DNA from: Secundilactobacillus silagincola
GTDB lineage: Bacteria; Bacillota; Bacilli; Lactobacillales; Lactobacillaceae
Length of the DNA stretch: 64,000 nucleotides
Reading direction: 5' to 3'
Assembly: GCF_002583405.1 (NCBI RefSeq)
Contig: NZ_BCMJ01000001.1
Coordinates: forward strand, 370,695 to 434,694
Shown: positions 35,592 through 43,254 of the stretch, piece by piece
Numbering within the stretch: the stretch's first letter is position 1
Layout: each line of letters opens with the position of its first letter
The notes under the pieces: generated by a model
The model's input: only the letters and a program-made list of their open reading frames with translations
Told to the model about the DNA's origin: nothing
The model's database searches: none
Made by a program: the position numbers and the translations under genes

Positions 35592-35948
35592 GGAAGGTTA
35601 GATAAGACCAATTAGTTTTGTAAGTAGTATCGTTGCTGTGAAGCAACAAAGATTCGACGTTTAGTGATACTAGACCAATCGAGTTGATAGTAGAATCAAA
35701 TGGGTAATAGACTGTTTCCTTGTTAGGCTGCTAAAATGAGAATTGAGGCATCGAATAACAGGAGATAGAATCGGTATTCGATGGTAACCCTCGAGCCGAC
35801 AAGAGTGCGAACCCCAGCGGTTAAGATCCAAGATTTACCATTTGTTGGTCGATAACCTTCTACAGGTACGAAAGGGTCGTGAAGTTTGCGACCGGTTTAG
35901 ATACAGGAGCCGTTTCCCTGACAACGATTGTTGGGGGGCGGCTTTTTT
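35592..35948 (+). ncRNA. Independently transcribed structured RNA of unknown family, about 357 nt
   Basis: No ORF with a ribosome site exists here. A long-range closing helix joins GAAGGTTA (35593-35600) with TAACCTTC (35853-35860) and, inside it, GACCAA (35606-35611) with TTGGTC (35845-35850). Enclosed arms are TAGTATC (35625-35631) with GATACTA (35666-35672), containing a GTGA-capped hairpin at 35632-35647, and CATCGAATA (35749-35757) with TATTCGATG (35775-35783), flanked by GAGG and CCTC. CCGACAA (35796) with TTGTTGG (35842) is an alternative pairing. A GGTCG/CGACC hairpin (35875-35893) and a terminator follow. It lacks RNase P, tmRNA, SRP and T-box consensus sequences. Confidence 0.65.
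35908..35948 (+). terminator. Intrinsic terminator of the structured RNA
   Basis: AGCCG and CGGCT close a stem that continues inside with CCC/GGG and ACAAC/GTTG around a GATT loop, followed by six T residues. Confidence 0.9.
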
Positions 35949-35952
35949 GTGT

Positions 35953-36072
35953 AGAGTGTGAACGCAAGCGATTAGATAGCGGAGTGTAAGCCAAGCCCCT
36001 CATAAATCCACGGGTTTGGGATTTGTGAGGGGCTTGGCTTACATGCAGCTGTCTGCTTGCGTGAGCACGTTT
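35953..36072. repeat. Large hairpin repeat, family 2, copy D
   Basis: GTAAGCCAAGCCCCTCA and its complement, plus AAATCC/GGATTT, form a near-perfect 24-bp stem (35986-36042). The outer arms GTGAACGCAAGCG and GCTTGCGTGAGCAC extend it imperfectly. The left flank AGAGTGTGAACGCAAGCG resembles the flank of the repeat after cobT. Confidence 0.8.
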
Positions 36073-36091
36073 AGGCAAAGTAAAAGGAAAG

Positions 36092-36159
36092 AAATCCATG
36101 GGCTTGGGATTTGTGCTGGGGCCCTTACATGCAGCTGTCTGCCTGCCGGAGCACGTTTC
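36092..36159. repeat. Diverged tandem copy of the right arm of the hairpin repeat
   Basis: AAATCCATGGGCTTGGGATT, then TTACATGCAGCTGTCTGC and GGAGCACGTTT, repeat the sequence 36004-36074 with substitutions and a short deletion in the stem (GTGCTGGGGCCC). The copy has lost the left arm and can no longer fold into the large hairpin. Confidence 0.7.
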
Positions 36160-36246
36160 GACAAAAAGAAAAAAAGCATACGAATTGACATGGCCGCCAG
36201 CCTGATATATTATCGGAATAAGCCATAATATAAAGAAGGAATAATC

Positions 36247-36621
36247 ATGTTAACCGAGAAATTTCACGATGTATTAAACCACGAAGGTGTCGTTTCCGTT
36301 GTCACTTGGACGCCAGCGGAACCGCACATTACGAATACATGGAATTCATATTTAACCGTTACGGATGATGAACGTATCTTAATCCCAGCGGCAGGTTTTA
36401 CCCATGCTGAAGATGATTTAGCTCAAAATAACCAAGTCTTATTCACGGTGGGTGCGCGAGAAGTTGAGGGCCGCGATGGTTATCAAGGAACTGGTTTCCG
36501 GTTAACAGGGACGGCACGCTTTGTTGAAGAGGGTCAAGAATTCGATGATGTCAAAGCAAAGTACCCATTTATTCGTAAAGTGCTAGAAATTACACCAAAG
36601 TCAATTAAACAGTTACTGTAA
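36247..36621 (+). CDS. Pyridoxamine-5'-phosphate-oxidase-like FMN-binding protein
   Basis: 124 residues of the split-barrel flavin-binding fold: VVSVVTWTPAEPHITNTWNSYLTV at the N-terminus, then RILIPAAGFTHAEDDL, FTVGAREVEG and GTGFRLTGTARFVEEG. Small proteins of this type bind FMN or F420-like cofactors and act as reductases. The substrate is unknown, and this is unlikely to be the true PdxH enzyme because of its size. AAGAAGGA precedes ATG 36247. It stands alone, ended by a bidirectional terminator. Confidence 0.82.
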   Translation: MLTEKFHDVLNHEGVVSVVTWTPAEPHITNTWNSYLTVTDDERILIPAAGFTHAEDDLAQNNQVLFTVGAREVEGRDGYQGTGFRLTGTARFVEEGQEFDDVKAKYPFIRKVLEITPKSIKQLL

Positions 36622-36626
36622 TTAAG

Positions 36627-36659
36627 AAGGCTCACACTGAATTTCGGTGTAGGCCTTTT
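36627..36659. terminator. Bidirectional terminator
   Basis: AAGGC/GCCTT and ACACTG/CGGTGT form the stem, with four T residues after it. It separates the convergent FMN-protein gene and the ABC operon. Confidence 0.82.
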
Positions 36660-36662
36660 AAA

Positions 36663-37349
36663 TTAGTTATGATTTAGTTCTTGTTTCGATAATACACCGT
36701 CCCTGATTTCGTACAACTGATCCGCAAAGGCCATCAACCGTGAGTCATGGGTCACAATGACCACGGCTTTGTTATGTTTGGTGGCTAGATTTTTAAACAG
36801 CTCGCCAACGACTTTTACTCTAGGACTATCAAGTGCTGCAGTTGGTTCATCCGCTAGAATAATGGTTGGGTTTGGATACAGTGCACGCGCAATCGCCACC
36901 CGCTGTTGCTGACCGCTGGATAATTCGCCAGGATATTTATGGAGTAGACCTTGGATGCCTAGCGCTTGCAGTACTTCATCTAGTTGAGCCCGAGGCAAAT
37001 TGCCTTTTGGTTTCACCTTATCTACCAGCGTAAATTGATCGGCAACAGTTAGGTAAGGTAATAAGTGGTATTGCTGTAACACGAACCCGATTTCATCCAA
37101 GCGTAAGGCATTACGTTGTCTTTTTGATTGGTGATTATAATCCACACCATTAACAGTTACCGTGCCGCTAGTTGGGGTCAGCAATCCGCCCACAATGGTT
37201 AGCAGAGTGGTTTTGCCAGAGCCGGATGGGCCCATGATTAAACTCAAAGTACCAGATTCGGCCTCAAAGTTAACATCGTGTAAGACATGGACTTTAGCGG
37301 TCCCAGTCCCAAAGATTTGATTCACATTTTTGACGGCAAATGAACTCAT
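36663..37349 (-). CDS. ABC transporter ATP-binding protein (LolD/MacB type)
   Basis: A 228-residue ATPase for the adjacent permease. Walker A is GPSGSGKTTLL, the signature LSSGQQQRVAIARAL (Ser replaces the first Gly of LSGGQ), Walker B is IILADEPTAALD, and the switch His is in VIVTHDSRLM. I start at MSSFAVKN (37349), which has GGAGG eight bases upstream, five residues inside the open frame. The gene begins four bases after the permease stop, so the pair forms one operon. The family exports peptides, lipids or drugs. Confidence 0.92.
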   Translation of the reverse strand: MSSFAVKNVNQIFGTGTAKVHVLHDVNFEAESGTLSLIMGPSGSGKTTLLTIVGGLLTPTSGTVTVNGVDYNHQSKRQRNALRLDEIGFVLQQYHLLPYLTVADQFTLVDKVKPKGNLPRAQLDEVLQALGIQGLLHKYPGELSSGQQQRVAIARALYPNPTIILADEPTAALDSPRVKVVGELFKNLATKHNKAVVIVTHDSRLMAFADQLYEIRDGVLSKQELNHN

Positions 37350-37353
37350 CGTG

Positions 37354-38409
37354 TTAGCCTCCAATCACTGAAACGGGATCGACTTTGAGAACGGTTCTGA
37401 CGGGTATGAGACTGCCAACCAAGGCCATGATCAAAATCCCTAAACCAACGGCTGCCAACATTGGGATATCAAACGCCATTGGGACTTGTGCCGGAATGAC
37501 GAAACCGGTGATCACGGTTAGGATGGTCCCAATAACTAAGCCACTAGCAACCAGTATCAGAGATTGGCTGATCGTTGCGCTGACGAGTACCCGGCTAGGA
37601 ATACCTTGAGCACGCAGAACAGCGTAGTTGGGTAATTTTTGCATGGTAAGGATGTAGAGGAAAACAGCAATGATGATCAGTGAAATAATCATCAAGAAGC
37701 TGATCATCAGCACGAAGGTTAAAATTTGTGCTTGATAACCGGGCAGTTTATTGATAATTTGCTGACGAGTATAGGTCTTGGTTCCTGATTGATTAGACTC
37801 GTAACGGCTATTTTTGGAGGCAACCACGCTGGTAATCGGACCCATGGCGATACCTCGAAGCGTGCGCCAGGTCCCTAGCTGGCCGTAAAGCACTGGTGTC
37901 ACGTTTAGTTTGGCGTTTTTAGTAAATCCAACGATAGTAAACTTGGTTTTGTCGTCAGCTAATTTGAACTTATCCCCCAACTGATAACCCTTTAATTTGA
38001 ACGAGTCATCTGCCACAACTTCATGGGAATGTTTGACCCAGTGACCAGAGTCAAGTTTGATATTTTTGGCGATAAATTGATTGGCTTTAAGTCCCACAAA
38101 GAAGGCTGATTGCTGTTTATGTCCCTTAGCCTCAGCTACGACGGGTGTTTCGCCAAGATAAGCTTCATTTTTCGTTAGTGTGCCAGCTTGCTTTTTAGTT
38201 AAAAGTGACTGCCGCATATCAACGTTAGCAGTGGAACTGAGAGTGATTTTTTCGACTCCCCAAGAATTGATGGCATCAGTATTTTCTCGGGCTAAGCCGA
38301 TTGCTAAACTAGTCAGGATAAAAATCAGATAACTGATGAGGACGATCATGATAATAATTAGCCACGATCTGAACTTTTCTTTTTTGATTTCTTTCAACGC
38401 TAGAAACAT
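37354..38409 (-). CDS. ABC transporter permease (FtsX/MacB-type)
   Basis: 351 residues with the FtsX-like topology: one N-terminal helix (about 15-37), a large extracellular domain (about 40-215) and three C-terminal helices (about 230-345). It ends VRTVLKVDPVSVIGG; the V-x-P-x-x-x-I-x-G tail is typical of this family. Such HlyB-unrelated exporters often handle antimicrobial peptides or haem toxicity, but nothing here fixes the substrate. A GGGGAG site precedes ATG 38409. There is no adjacent two-component system. Confidence 0.87.
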   Translation of the reverse strand: MFLALKEIKKEKFRSWLIIIMIVLISYLIFILTSLAIGLARENTDAINSWGVEKITLSSTANVDMRQSLLTKKQAGTLTKNEAYLGETPVVAEAKGHKQQSAFFVGLKANQFIAKNIKLDSGHWVKHSHEVVADDSFKLKGYQLGDKFKLADDKTKFTIVGFTKNAKLNVTPVLYGQLGTWRTLRGIAMGPITSVVASKNSRYESNQSGTKTYTRQQIINKLPGYQAQILTFVLMISFLMIISLIIIAVFLYILTMQKLPNYAVLRAQGIPSRVLVSATISQSLILVASGLVIGTILTVITGFVIPAQVPMAFDIPMLAAVGLGILIMALVGSLIPVRTVLKVDPVSVIGG

Positions 38410-38510
38410 AAGCCAACTCCCCTTAATGTACAGTTATGGTTATTGCTGACGTAACCATAAAGCAATTTACACTGAGTCGCAACTGAGGGAACTTACGATT
38501 TTTAACGAGC

Positions 38511-38559
38511 AAAAAAATACCCACTGACCACTACGTTTAGCAGTGATCAGCAGGTATTT
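38511..38559 (-). terminator. Intrinsic terminator of queT
   Basis: On the minus strand AAATACC-x2-CTGATCACT pairs with AGTGGTCAG-x2-GGTATTT and runs into seven T residues. Confidence 0.9.
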
Positions 38560-38564
38560 ACAAA

Positions 38565-39092
38565 TTAATCAAACAGTTTATTTAAATCGATTCGCAGACT
38601 CATGAGGACTAACAAGATGGCACCAATCGTTAGTGAGATAAACTCACCAATGGCAATGGTGCCCCAGTTGATCCAGAAAGTTGGCCAAAAGGCAGCGTTG
38701 CCTAACCAGGCCAGTTCCAACGCGATGGTAAACATTGAAAAGGTGACAATTAAAACGCCAGCAACCAATTTGCCATAGAAATTCGAGATGTGCTTAGCCA
38801 CATAATAGAGTACCAGCATGGTAACAAAAGTTGATAAGCTGCCCCAGATGATGTCGACGATCCCGTATGGTGAAGCCAGGTTGGAAATGGCAACGCCAAG
38901 CGGAACGGCGATCACATAACGCTTGTTATAAATGGCCAATAGATTAAGCATCTCTGCCAGTCTTACCTGGACAGGTCCAAAACTAAAGGCTGCCAAGACC
39001 GTCGTAATAACGACATAGAGTGCAGCGATGACGGCGACCCGGGCAATGTCTGCCACTGAGTCGATGCCGAAGTGTGTTGTCTTAGAATTCAT
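38565..39092 (-). CDS. queT: Queuosine precursor ECF transporter S component
   Basis: 175 residues from ATG 39092, behind CGGAGGAAG. The frame extends further up but without a start signal. Five or six membrane helices are visible, with IAALYVVITTVLAAFSFGPVQVRLAEMLNLLA, the QueT/COG4708 signature region. QueT is the substrate-binding subunit of a vitamin-type ECF transporter for queuosine precursors and uses the shared EcfAAT module encoded elsewhere. A preQ1 riboswitch often precedes it; I looked upstream and could not recognise one. Confidence 0.9.
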   Translation of the reverse strand: MNSKTTHFGIDSVADIARVAVIAALYVVITTVLAAFSFGPVQVRLAEMLNLLAIYNKRYVIAVPLGVAISNLASPYGIVDIIWGSLSTFVTMLVLYYVAKHISNFYGKLVAGVLIVTFSMFTIALELAWLGNAAFWPTFWINWGTIAIGEFISLTIGAILLVLMSLRIDLNKLFD

Positions 39093-39188
39093 CGTAAATT
39101 CTTCCTCCGTTTTGAGATATTTAAATGAGTGCTGCATACAGATATACAACAGTGGTATACATTACCGTACTTAAGCCTAAATTTCAAG

Positions 39189-39512
39189 TTAGGCTTCTGA
39201 ATCGAACCGCTTTTTTAGTTTGTTTTCGCCGTACTGGAAGACTTCGGCTGGGTCTAAATCGTATTTACTGCAGAGAATTAGCGTCTGGTCAAAAACGTCG
39301 CATAATTCTTCCTTGAGATGGTCGCGTAACTCCTGTGCAGTGGCTTTATGTTCTCCAGGGTGGTCGCGTCCTAGTTCAATGGTACGGACGACTTGTGTCA
39401 GTTCGCCCATTTCCTCAGTTAAGAAGTTCATCCGAATCAAGGGATTGAACCGGTACCAGTTACGCTCTTCATAAAATTGTTTGATCCATGCTTGGTGTTC
39501 TTGGATAGTCAC
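39189..39512 (-). CDS. MazG-like nucleotide pyrophosphohydrolase
   Basis: 107 residues from GTG 39512, which has GAGG nine bases upstream; the frame continues to 39641 across the preceding terminator and is not coding there. The MazG-type metal-binding pattern is visible: FLTEEMGELTQVVR (EExxE), then KEELCDVFDQTLIL (ExxD). Such all-alpha NTP pyrophosphatases hydrolyse nucleoside triphosphates or modified nucleotides. It lies between the purine permease and QueT, in the same direction as both. Confidence 0.87.
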   Translation of the reverse strand: MTIQEHQAWIKQFYEERNWYRFNPLIRMNFLTEEMGELTQVVRTIELGRDHPGEHKATAQELRDHLKEELCDVFDQTLILCSKYDLDPAEVFQYGENKLKKRFDSEA

Positions 39513-39540
39513 AAATATTGCCTCATTTCTCAGAGAATTT

Positions 39541-39577
39541 AAAACGGCGTTCCCACTAAAGGAAACCGCCGTTTTAT
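39541..39577 (-). terminator. Intrinsic terminator of the purine permease gene
   Basis: AAAACGGCG pairs with CGCCGTTTT, with further inner pairing TTCC/GGAA. It works in both directions by sequence. Confidence 0.88.
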
Positions 39578-39600
39578 TTGCATAATTGAATTGTACCACA

Positions 39601-40914
39601 TTAGCCAGCTTGCAAGATCCACAGGAAGATGACGAAGACAACGGCTAGACCGTACATAATTGGACTAACTTCCTTACCACGTTTAGCAGCAATCATTGAT
39701 AGCGGATAAGTGATGAAGCCTAAAGCAATCCCATCTGAAATACTGTAAGTCAGTGGCATACCAACTAAGATCAGAAATGCAGGAGCTGCAATTTCGAACT
39801 TTTCCCAGTGAATGTTCTTCAAAGATTGCGCCATTAACGTCCCAACGATGATTAAAGCGGGGGCGGTTACTTGGCTAGTAATGACTGTCAGTAGTGGGGA
39901 GAAGAATGAACCTAATAGGAACAATACCCCGACAACCACAGCGGTAAATCCGGAACGGCCACCAACGGCGATCCCAGCTGAGGATTCAACGAAGGCGCCC
40001 ATTGGTGAGGTTCCTAAGAGTGAACCAACAACCATTGTAGTAGAATCAGCTGTCAAAGCCCGGCCAATACGTGGAATCTTATTGTCCTTAACGATGCCGG
40101 CTTGTTCAGTCAAACCAACCAATGTCCCAGTAGTATCAAAGAAGGTCACCAGTAAGAAGGTCAAAACAACCACGGCTAACTGCAAGGTATTGATGTGGCC
40201 CACGTTCATCAGTGCCACCCCAAAAGTGGAGTGAAGACTTGGCACACCGGAAACCCATTGAGATGGTGCGTGAATTAAGCCGGTTGATAAACCAACAATG
40301 ACGTTAATGACCATCCCGATGAAAATCGCACCTGGCACTCTAGCACTCATTAAAATAATGGTGAGGAGTAAGCCGATAATGGTTAACCAAGTTGAGCCAA
40401 CGTGTAATGAACCCAAACCAATCATGGTTGATTTGTTGGCAGTGACTAAGCCACCATCACTTAAACCGATGAAGGCGATGAATAACCCAATCCCGGCACT
40501 GATGGCCATTTTTAAATCACGAGGGATGGCATCAACGACCATTTCACGGATTTTAAAGGCAGTTAAAATCATGAATAGGATGGAAGCCACAAACACACCA
40601 GCTAAAGCTGTTTGCCAAGGAATCTTCATCCCTAAGACAACGGTGTATGAGAAGAAGGCGTTGATCCCCAAACTAGCCGAAATGGCGATGGGGTACTTAG
40701 CAACGATCCCCATTAAGAAACAGCCAAAGGCACTGGCTAACGCGGTTGCGGTGAAGACAGCACCCTTGTCCATGCCAGAAACCCCTAAAACGTTGGGGTT
40801 AACAAACAAAATGTAGACCATTGAAATGAATGTGGTTAAACCTGCTAGGAATTCCTTCTTATACGATGTCCCTAACTCATCGAACTGAAAGTATGACGCA
40901 ATTTTTTGACCCAT
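39601..40914 (-). CDS. pbuG: Guanine/hypoxanthine permease (AzgA/PbuG type, NCS2)
   Basis: A 437-residue purine-proton symporter. The N-terminal FQFDELGTSYKKEFLAGLTTFISMVYILFVNPNVLG, the motif KYPIAISASLGINAFF and LTADSTTMVVGSLLGTSPMGAFVESSAGIAVGGRSG are characteristic of the AzgA subfamily, which takes up adenine, guanine or hypoxanthine. There are about 13 membrane segments. The gene has a GGGAG site and lies 100 bases downstream of a PurBox pair, so regulation by PurR is likely. The exact base is not resolvable. Confidence 0.9.
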   Translation of the reverse strand: MGQKIASYFQFDELGTSYKKEFLAGLTTFISMVYILFVNPNVLGVSGMDKGAVFTATALASAFGCFLMGIVAKYPIAISASLGINAFFSYTVVLGMKIPWQTALAGVFVASILFMILTAFKIREMVVDAIPRDLKMAISAGIGLFIAFIGLSDGGLVTANKSTMIGLGSLHVGSTWLTIIGLLLTIILMSARVPGAIFIGMVINVIVGLSTGLIHAPSQWVSGVPSLHSTFGVALMNVGHINTLQLAVVVLTFLLVTFFDTTGTLVGLTEQAGIVKDNKIPRIGRALTADSTTMVVGSLLGTSPMGAFVESSAGIAVGGRSGFTAVVVGVLFLLGSFFSPLLTVITSQVTAPALIIVGTLMAQSLKNIHWEKFEIAAPAFLILVGMPLTYSISDGIALGFITYPLSMIAAKRGKEVSPIMYGLAVVFVIFLWILQAG

Positions 40915-41011
40915 AAGAATTAACTCCCTTTATCTAAAATAATAGCCGTAATGTTCGTGTTTCGTAAATAAAAACCAGATATTATCGTAACATTAATTTA
41001 TAGCATTTGCG

Positions 41012-41054
41012 ATATACGAATAATAATTATTTTAAAAACCAAATGTTCGGAAAT
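41012..41054 (-). promoter_or_regulatory. PurBox pair (PurR operator) upstream of the purine permease
   Basis: On the minus strand ATTTCCGAACATT (41054-41042) matches the PurBox consensus AWWWCCGAACWWT exactly. After 17 bases comes an inverted weaker box, ATATACGAATAAT (41012-41024). Inverted PurBoxes separated by 16-17 bases are the arrangement known from Bacillus subtilis PurR targets. TATAAA at 40997-41002 is a possible -10. Confidence 0.78.
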
Positions 41055-41121
41055 GAAGAGAGAAAACAATCGAAAAATAGTGTAAAGTGAGTATCGACAT
41101 GAACGAAACGAGGTTAGAAGA

Positions 41122-41694
41122 ATGACGAAGTGTTTAATTTTGGGGATTGATCAACCAGTCGCACAATTAGTGGCTAAGCAGCTGAATGATGTGGCAGTAG
41201 TTGGTTTTTCCGAAGTAGACGAAACTGCTGACTTTTGCGGGGATGCCCGCAAAGCAGCTACTTATATGGAAGCAGTTAAAGGGGTAGACATCATCTACTC
41301 CGATTTCATTGGGATGGATGTGGACTGGAAGCTAGAAGCCGTCTTCACCGCACTTCGAAAGCAGCAGCAAACCGTCAGAACCGTGATGCGCTCGGTTGCT
41401 GGTATTGATCAGGAAGTCGATGGTACGCTTACTTATCCTGGAATTATCGATATCAAAGAATTTCTCAAACAGCAACGTTATGGCATTAAAATTGTGGATG
41501 AGGCTGAGATGCCGTACACCGTCTTACGACCGATTATTGATGATCAATCTGGGTCTGCGCAAGTCCAGCTTATTAATGAAGGACAGCCAGTTCCAGTAAA
41601 GCCGGTTAGCGCTGCAGCATTTGCACAGGTGGTGGTTGATGAGATTCAAAATGGAACTCATGTTAATCAGTCAATAGCGGTAGTTAGTAAGTAA
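41122..41694 (+). CDS. NAD(P)-binding (NmrA/SDR-like) oxidoreductase-related protein
   Basis: 190 residues with an N-terminal nucleotide-binding-like strand and turn (KCLILGIDQPVAQLVAKQL), although the glycine pattern is not the classic G-x-x-G-x-x-G. Later come GVDIIYSDFIGMDV and MPYTVLRPIIDD, the latter like the substrate-side LRP element of NAD(P)-binding atypical SDR proteins. It is shorter than most and lacks a clear catalytic Tyr-x3-Lys, so a regulatory or degenerate role is possible. A GAGG site precedes ATG 41122; the gene is monocistronic. Confidence 0.65.
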   Translation: MTKCLILGIDQPVAQLVAKQLNDVAVVGFSEVDETADFCGDARKAATYMEAVKGVDIIYSDFIGMDVDWKLEAVFTALRKQQQTVRTVMRSVAGIDQEVDGTLTYPGIIDIKEFLKQQRYGIKIVDEAEMPYTVLRPIIDDQSGSAQVQLINEGQPVPVKPVSAAAFAQVVVDEIQNGTHVNQSIAVVSK

Positions 41695-41705
41695 TGACAA
41701 ATCTA

Positions 41706-41753
41706 AAATGACCTCCTAGTTCAGCAGTAAAAGCTAAACAAGAGGTCATTTTT
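41706..41753 (+). terminator. Intrinsic terminator
   Basis: AAATGACCTC pairs with GAGGTCATTT and runs into T residues. Confidence 0.9.
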
Positions 41754-41844
41754 ATATGTGTGTTTGGAGGAACTGAAACTATGTGGTTAATATGTGTGTT
41801 TTGAAAGTCTGATATTATGTGTCTTATCATAGGAAATAAACAGT

Positions 41845-43215
41845 TTATTTTTTCTCAAGGCTAGCTGATGGTTGTAAGTTAAAGAGCTTGGTAATTGCCC
41901 AGCTACCCAAGATACCGATCAGCATGAATGGGAAGAAGTCCAAGCCTTGATTGAACAGCGGGATGAAGTTGCCAGCCCAAGCATTGATGGCTTTGAAGAA
42001 GCCCATGTTAGCGAAGAATGGTGGCAAGGTGTGAATCGCATCCAAGAAAGCTGGAATGAAGGTCAAGATGATCGTGGTCTTGTAGATGAATTGGTTCTTG
42101 CCCATGAATGGATGTAACAAACCTAAGAAGATTAAGGACATTGCTAATGGGTAGATGAAACTAAGTAGTGGTGTGGAGTAAGTGATGATTTGATCCAAAC
42201 CGAAGTTAGCGATGATGAAGGCACCAATGGAACTGAAAGTCAGGAAGAAGTGGTAGCCGAGTTTTGGAAAACGGTGACCCCAATCTTCGGAAAGGGCGGC
42301 CATCAAGCCAATGCATGAAGTGATGCAGGCAAGGAAGGTAACGGCACCGAGGATGGCGATACCAATCATGCCAGTGTAGTGAGCCATAATACCAGAGAAG
42401 GCAGTCCCACCATCAGCACTTAACTTGAGGTAACTTAAACTTGAAGCACCAAGAGCAATCAAGAAGATGTAGATGATCGCTTCAAGCCCCATGCTGATAG
42501 CACCAACTTTAGCAACCGCCTTAGAACGGGCACCAGTATCGTTCATACCAAAGTACTTAAGCGCGGTAATGATCGTAACACCAAAACCTAATCCGGCAAG
42601 AGCATCCATGGTGTTATAACCTTGTAGGAACCCGTTGATCAAGTTGCTGCCGGCACCAGAGCCAGCTGGAAAGATTGAGATTTGACGGATGTCGCCTTTG
42701 ATGATGAAAGCCATGAAGAAGATGAAAGCTAAGAGAGCAAGTAAGATTGGGTTGAGTAATTTACCAACGTAATCAGTGATTTTGGATTGGTTCCAAGAAA
42801 GTAAGAGTGAAATGCCGAAGAACAAGAATGAGAAAATCAGTAGTCCCATTTGATCCCAAGCCTTTGGCAAGAAGGGTTGAATCCCAATGGCGAAGGTAGT
42901 GGTGGCTGTCCGTGGTGAAGCAACCAGAATCCCTAAAGTGGCGTGAATCATGATCAGGAAGAAGAGCGCAAATCCTTTACCAGCTGGTCTTGCAAGGTCA
43001 TAAGCACTGCTGCTGCGAGTTAAACTAATGGCGAGAATCGATAATAACGGTAATAAAATAGCAGTTAACAGAAATCCAATAGCGGAAGGTCCCCAGTTGC
43101 CAGCGGCTAATTGACCTAGATGAATCGGGAAGATCAAGTTCCCAGCACCGAAGAAGAGACCGAATAGCAGTGAACCTAATATAATATATTGACGTTTCGT
43201 GAGTGATGTTTTCAT
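41845..43215 (-). CDS. brnQ: Branched-chain amino acid transport system carrier
   Basis: A 456-residue LIVCS-family symporter importing isoleucine, leucine and valine with sodium or protons. IILGSLLFGLFFGAGNLIFPIHLG at the N-terminus is the BrnQ signature, and about 12 membrane helices follow. The start has AGGAGG, and the gene lies behind a T-box leader (43255-43545) that senses an uncharged tRNA. Uptake is therefore predicted to rise during starvation for the cognate branched-chain amino acid. Confidence 0.93.
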   Translation of the reverse strand: MKTSLTKRQYIILGSLLFGLFFGAGNLIFPIHLGQLAAGNWGPSAIGFLLTAILLPLLSILAISLTRSSSAYDLARPAGKGFALFFLIMIHATLGILVASPRTATTTFAIGIQPFLPKAWDQMGLLIFSFLFFGISLLLSWNQSKITDYVGKLLNPILLALLAFIFFMAFIIKGDIRQISIFPAGSGAGSNLINGFLQGYNTMDALAGLGFGVTIITALKYFGMNDTGARSKAVAKVGAISMGLEAIIYIFLIALGASSLSYLKLSADGGTAFSGIMAHYTGMIGIAILGAVTFLACITSCIGLMAALSEDWGHRFPKLGYHFFLTFSSIGAFIIANFGLDQIITYSTPLLSFIYPLAMSLIFLGLLHPFMGKNQFIYKTTIILTFIPAFLDAIHTLPPFFANMGFFKAINAWAGNFIPLFNQGLDFFPFMLIGILGSWAITKLFNLQPSASLEKK

Positions 43216-43254
43216 ATATAAAACCTCCTGTGAATTTGGTGAAACAACGGGGTA

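Noticed and set aside
35592..35948. RNase P RNA, tmRNA or SRP RNA as identity of the structured RNA
   Set aside because: The universal sequences (GAGGAAAGTCC for RNase P, the tmRNA tRNA-like ends with a tag ORF, the SRP GNAR/GGAA loop context) are missing.
29265..36246. The 27-36 kb region as an integrated genomic island
   Set aside because: The only integrase-like gene is degenerate, no flanking direct repeats or tRNA were found, and codon use looks like that of the neighbours, so island status is not supported by sequence alone.
39093..39188. preQ1 riboswitch upstream of queT
   Set aside because: The short AT-rich leader shows no recognisable preQ1-I or preQ1-II core. The hairpin AAGCCTAA/TTAGGCTT belongs to the end of the MazG-like gene.
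39812..40816. Long rightward frames opposite the purine permease
   Set aside because: They are antisense shadows of the permease gene, with low-complexity composition rich in Pro, Thr and Met and no ribosome sites.
40915..41060. Purine riboswitch upstream of the purine permease
   Set aside because: The conserved loop sequences of the purine aptamer (such as TTTCTACC and CCGTAAA) are absent; a PurBox pair explains regulation better.
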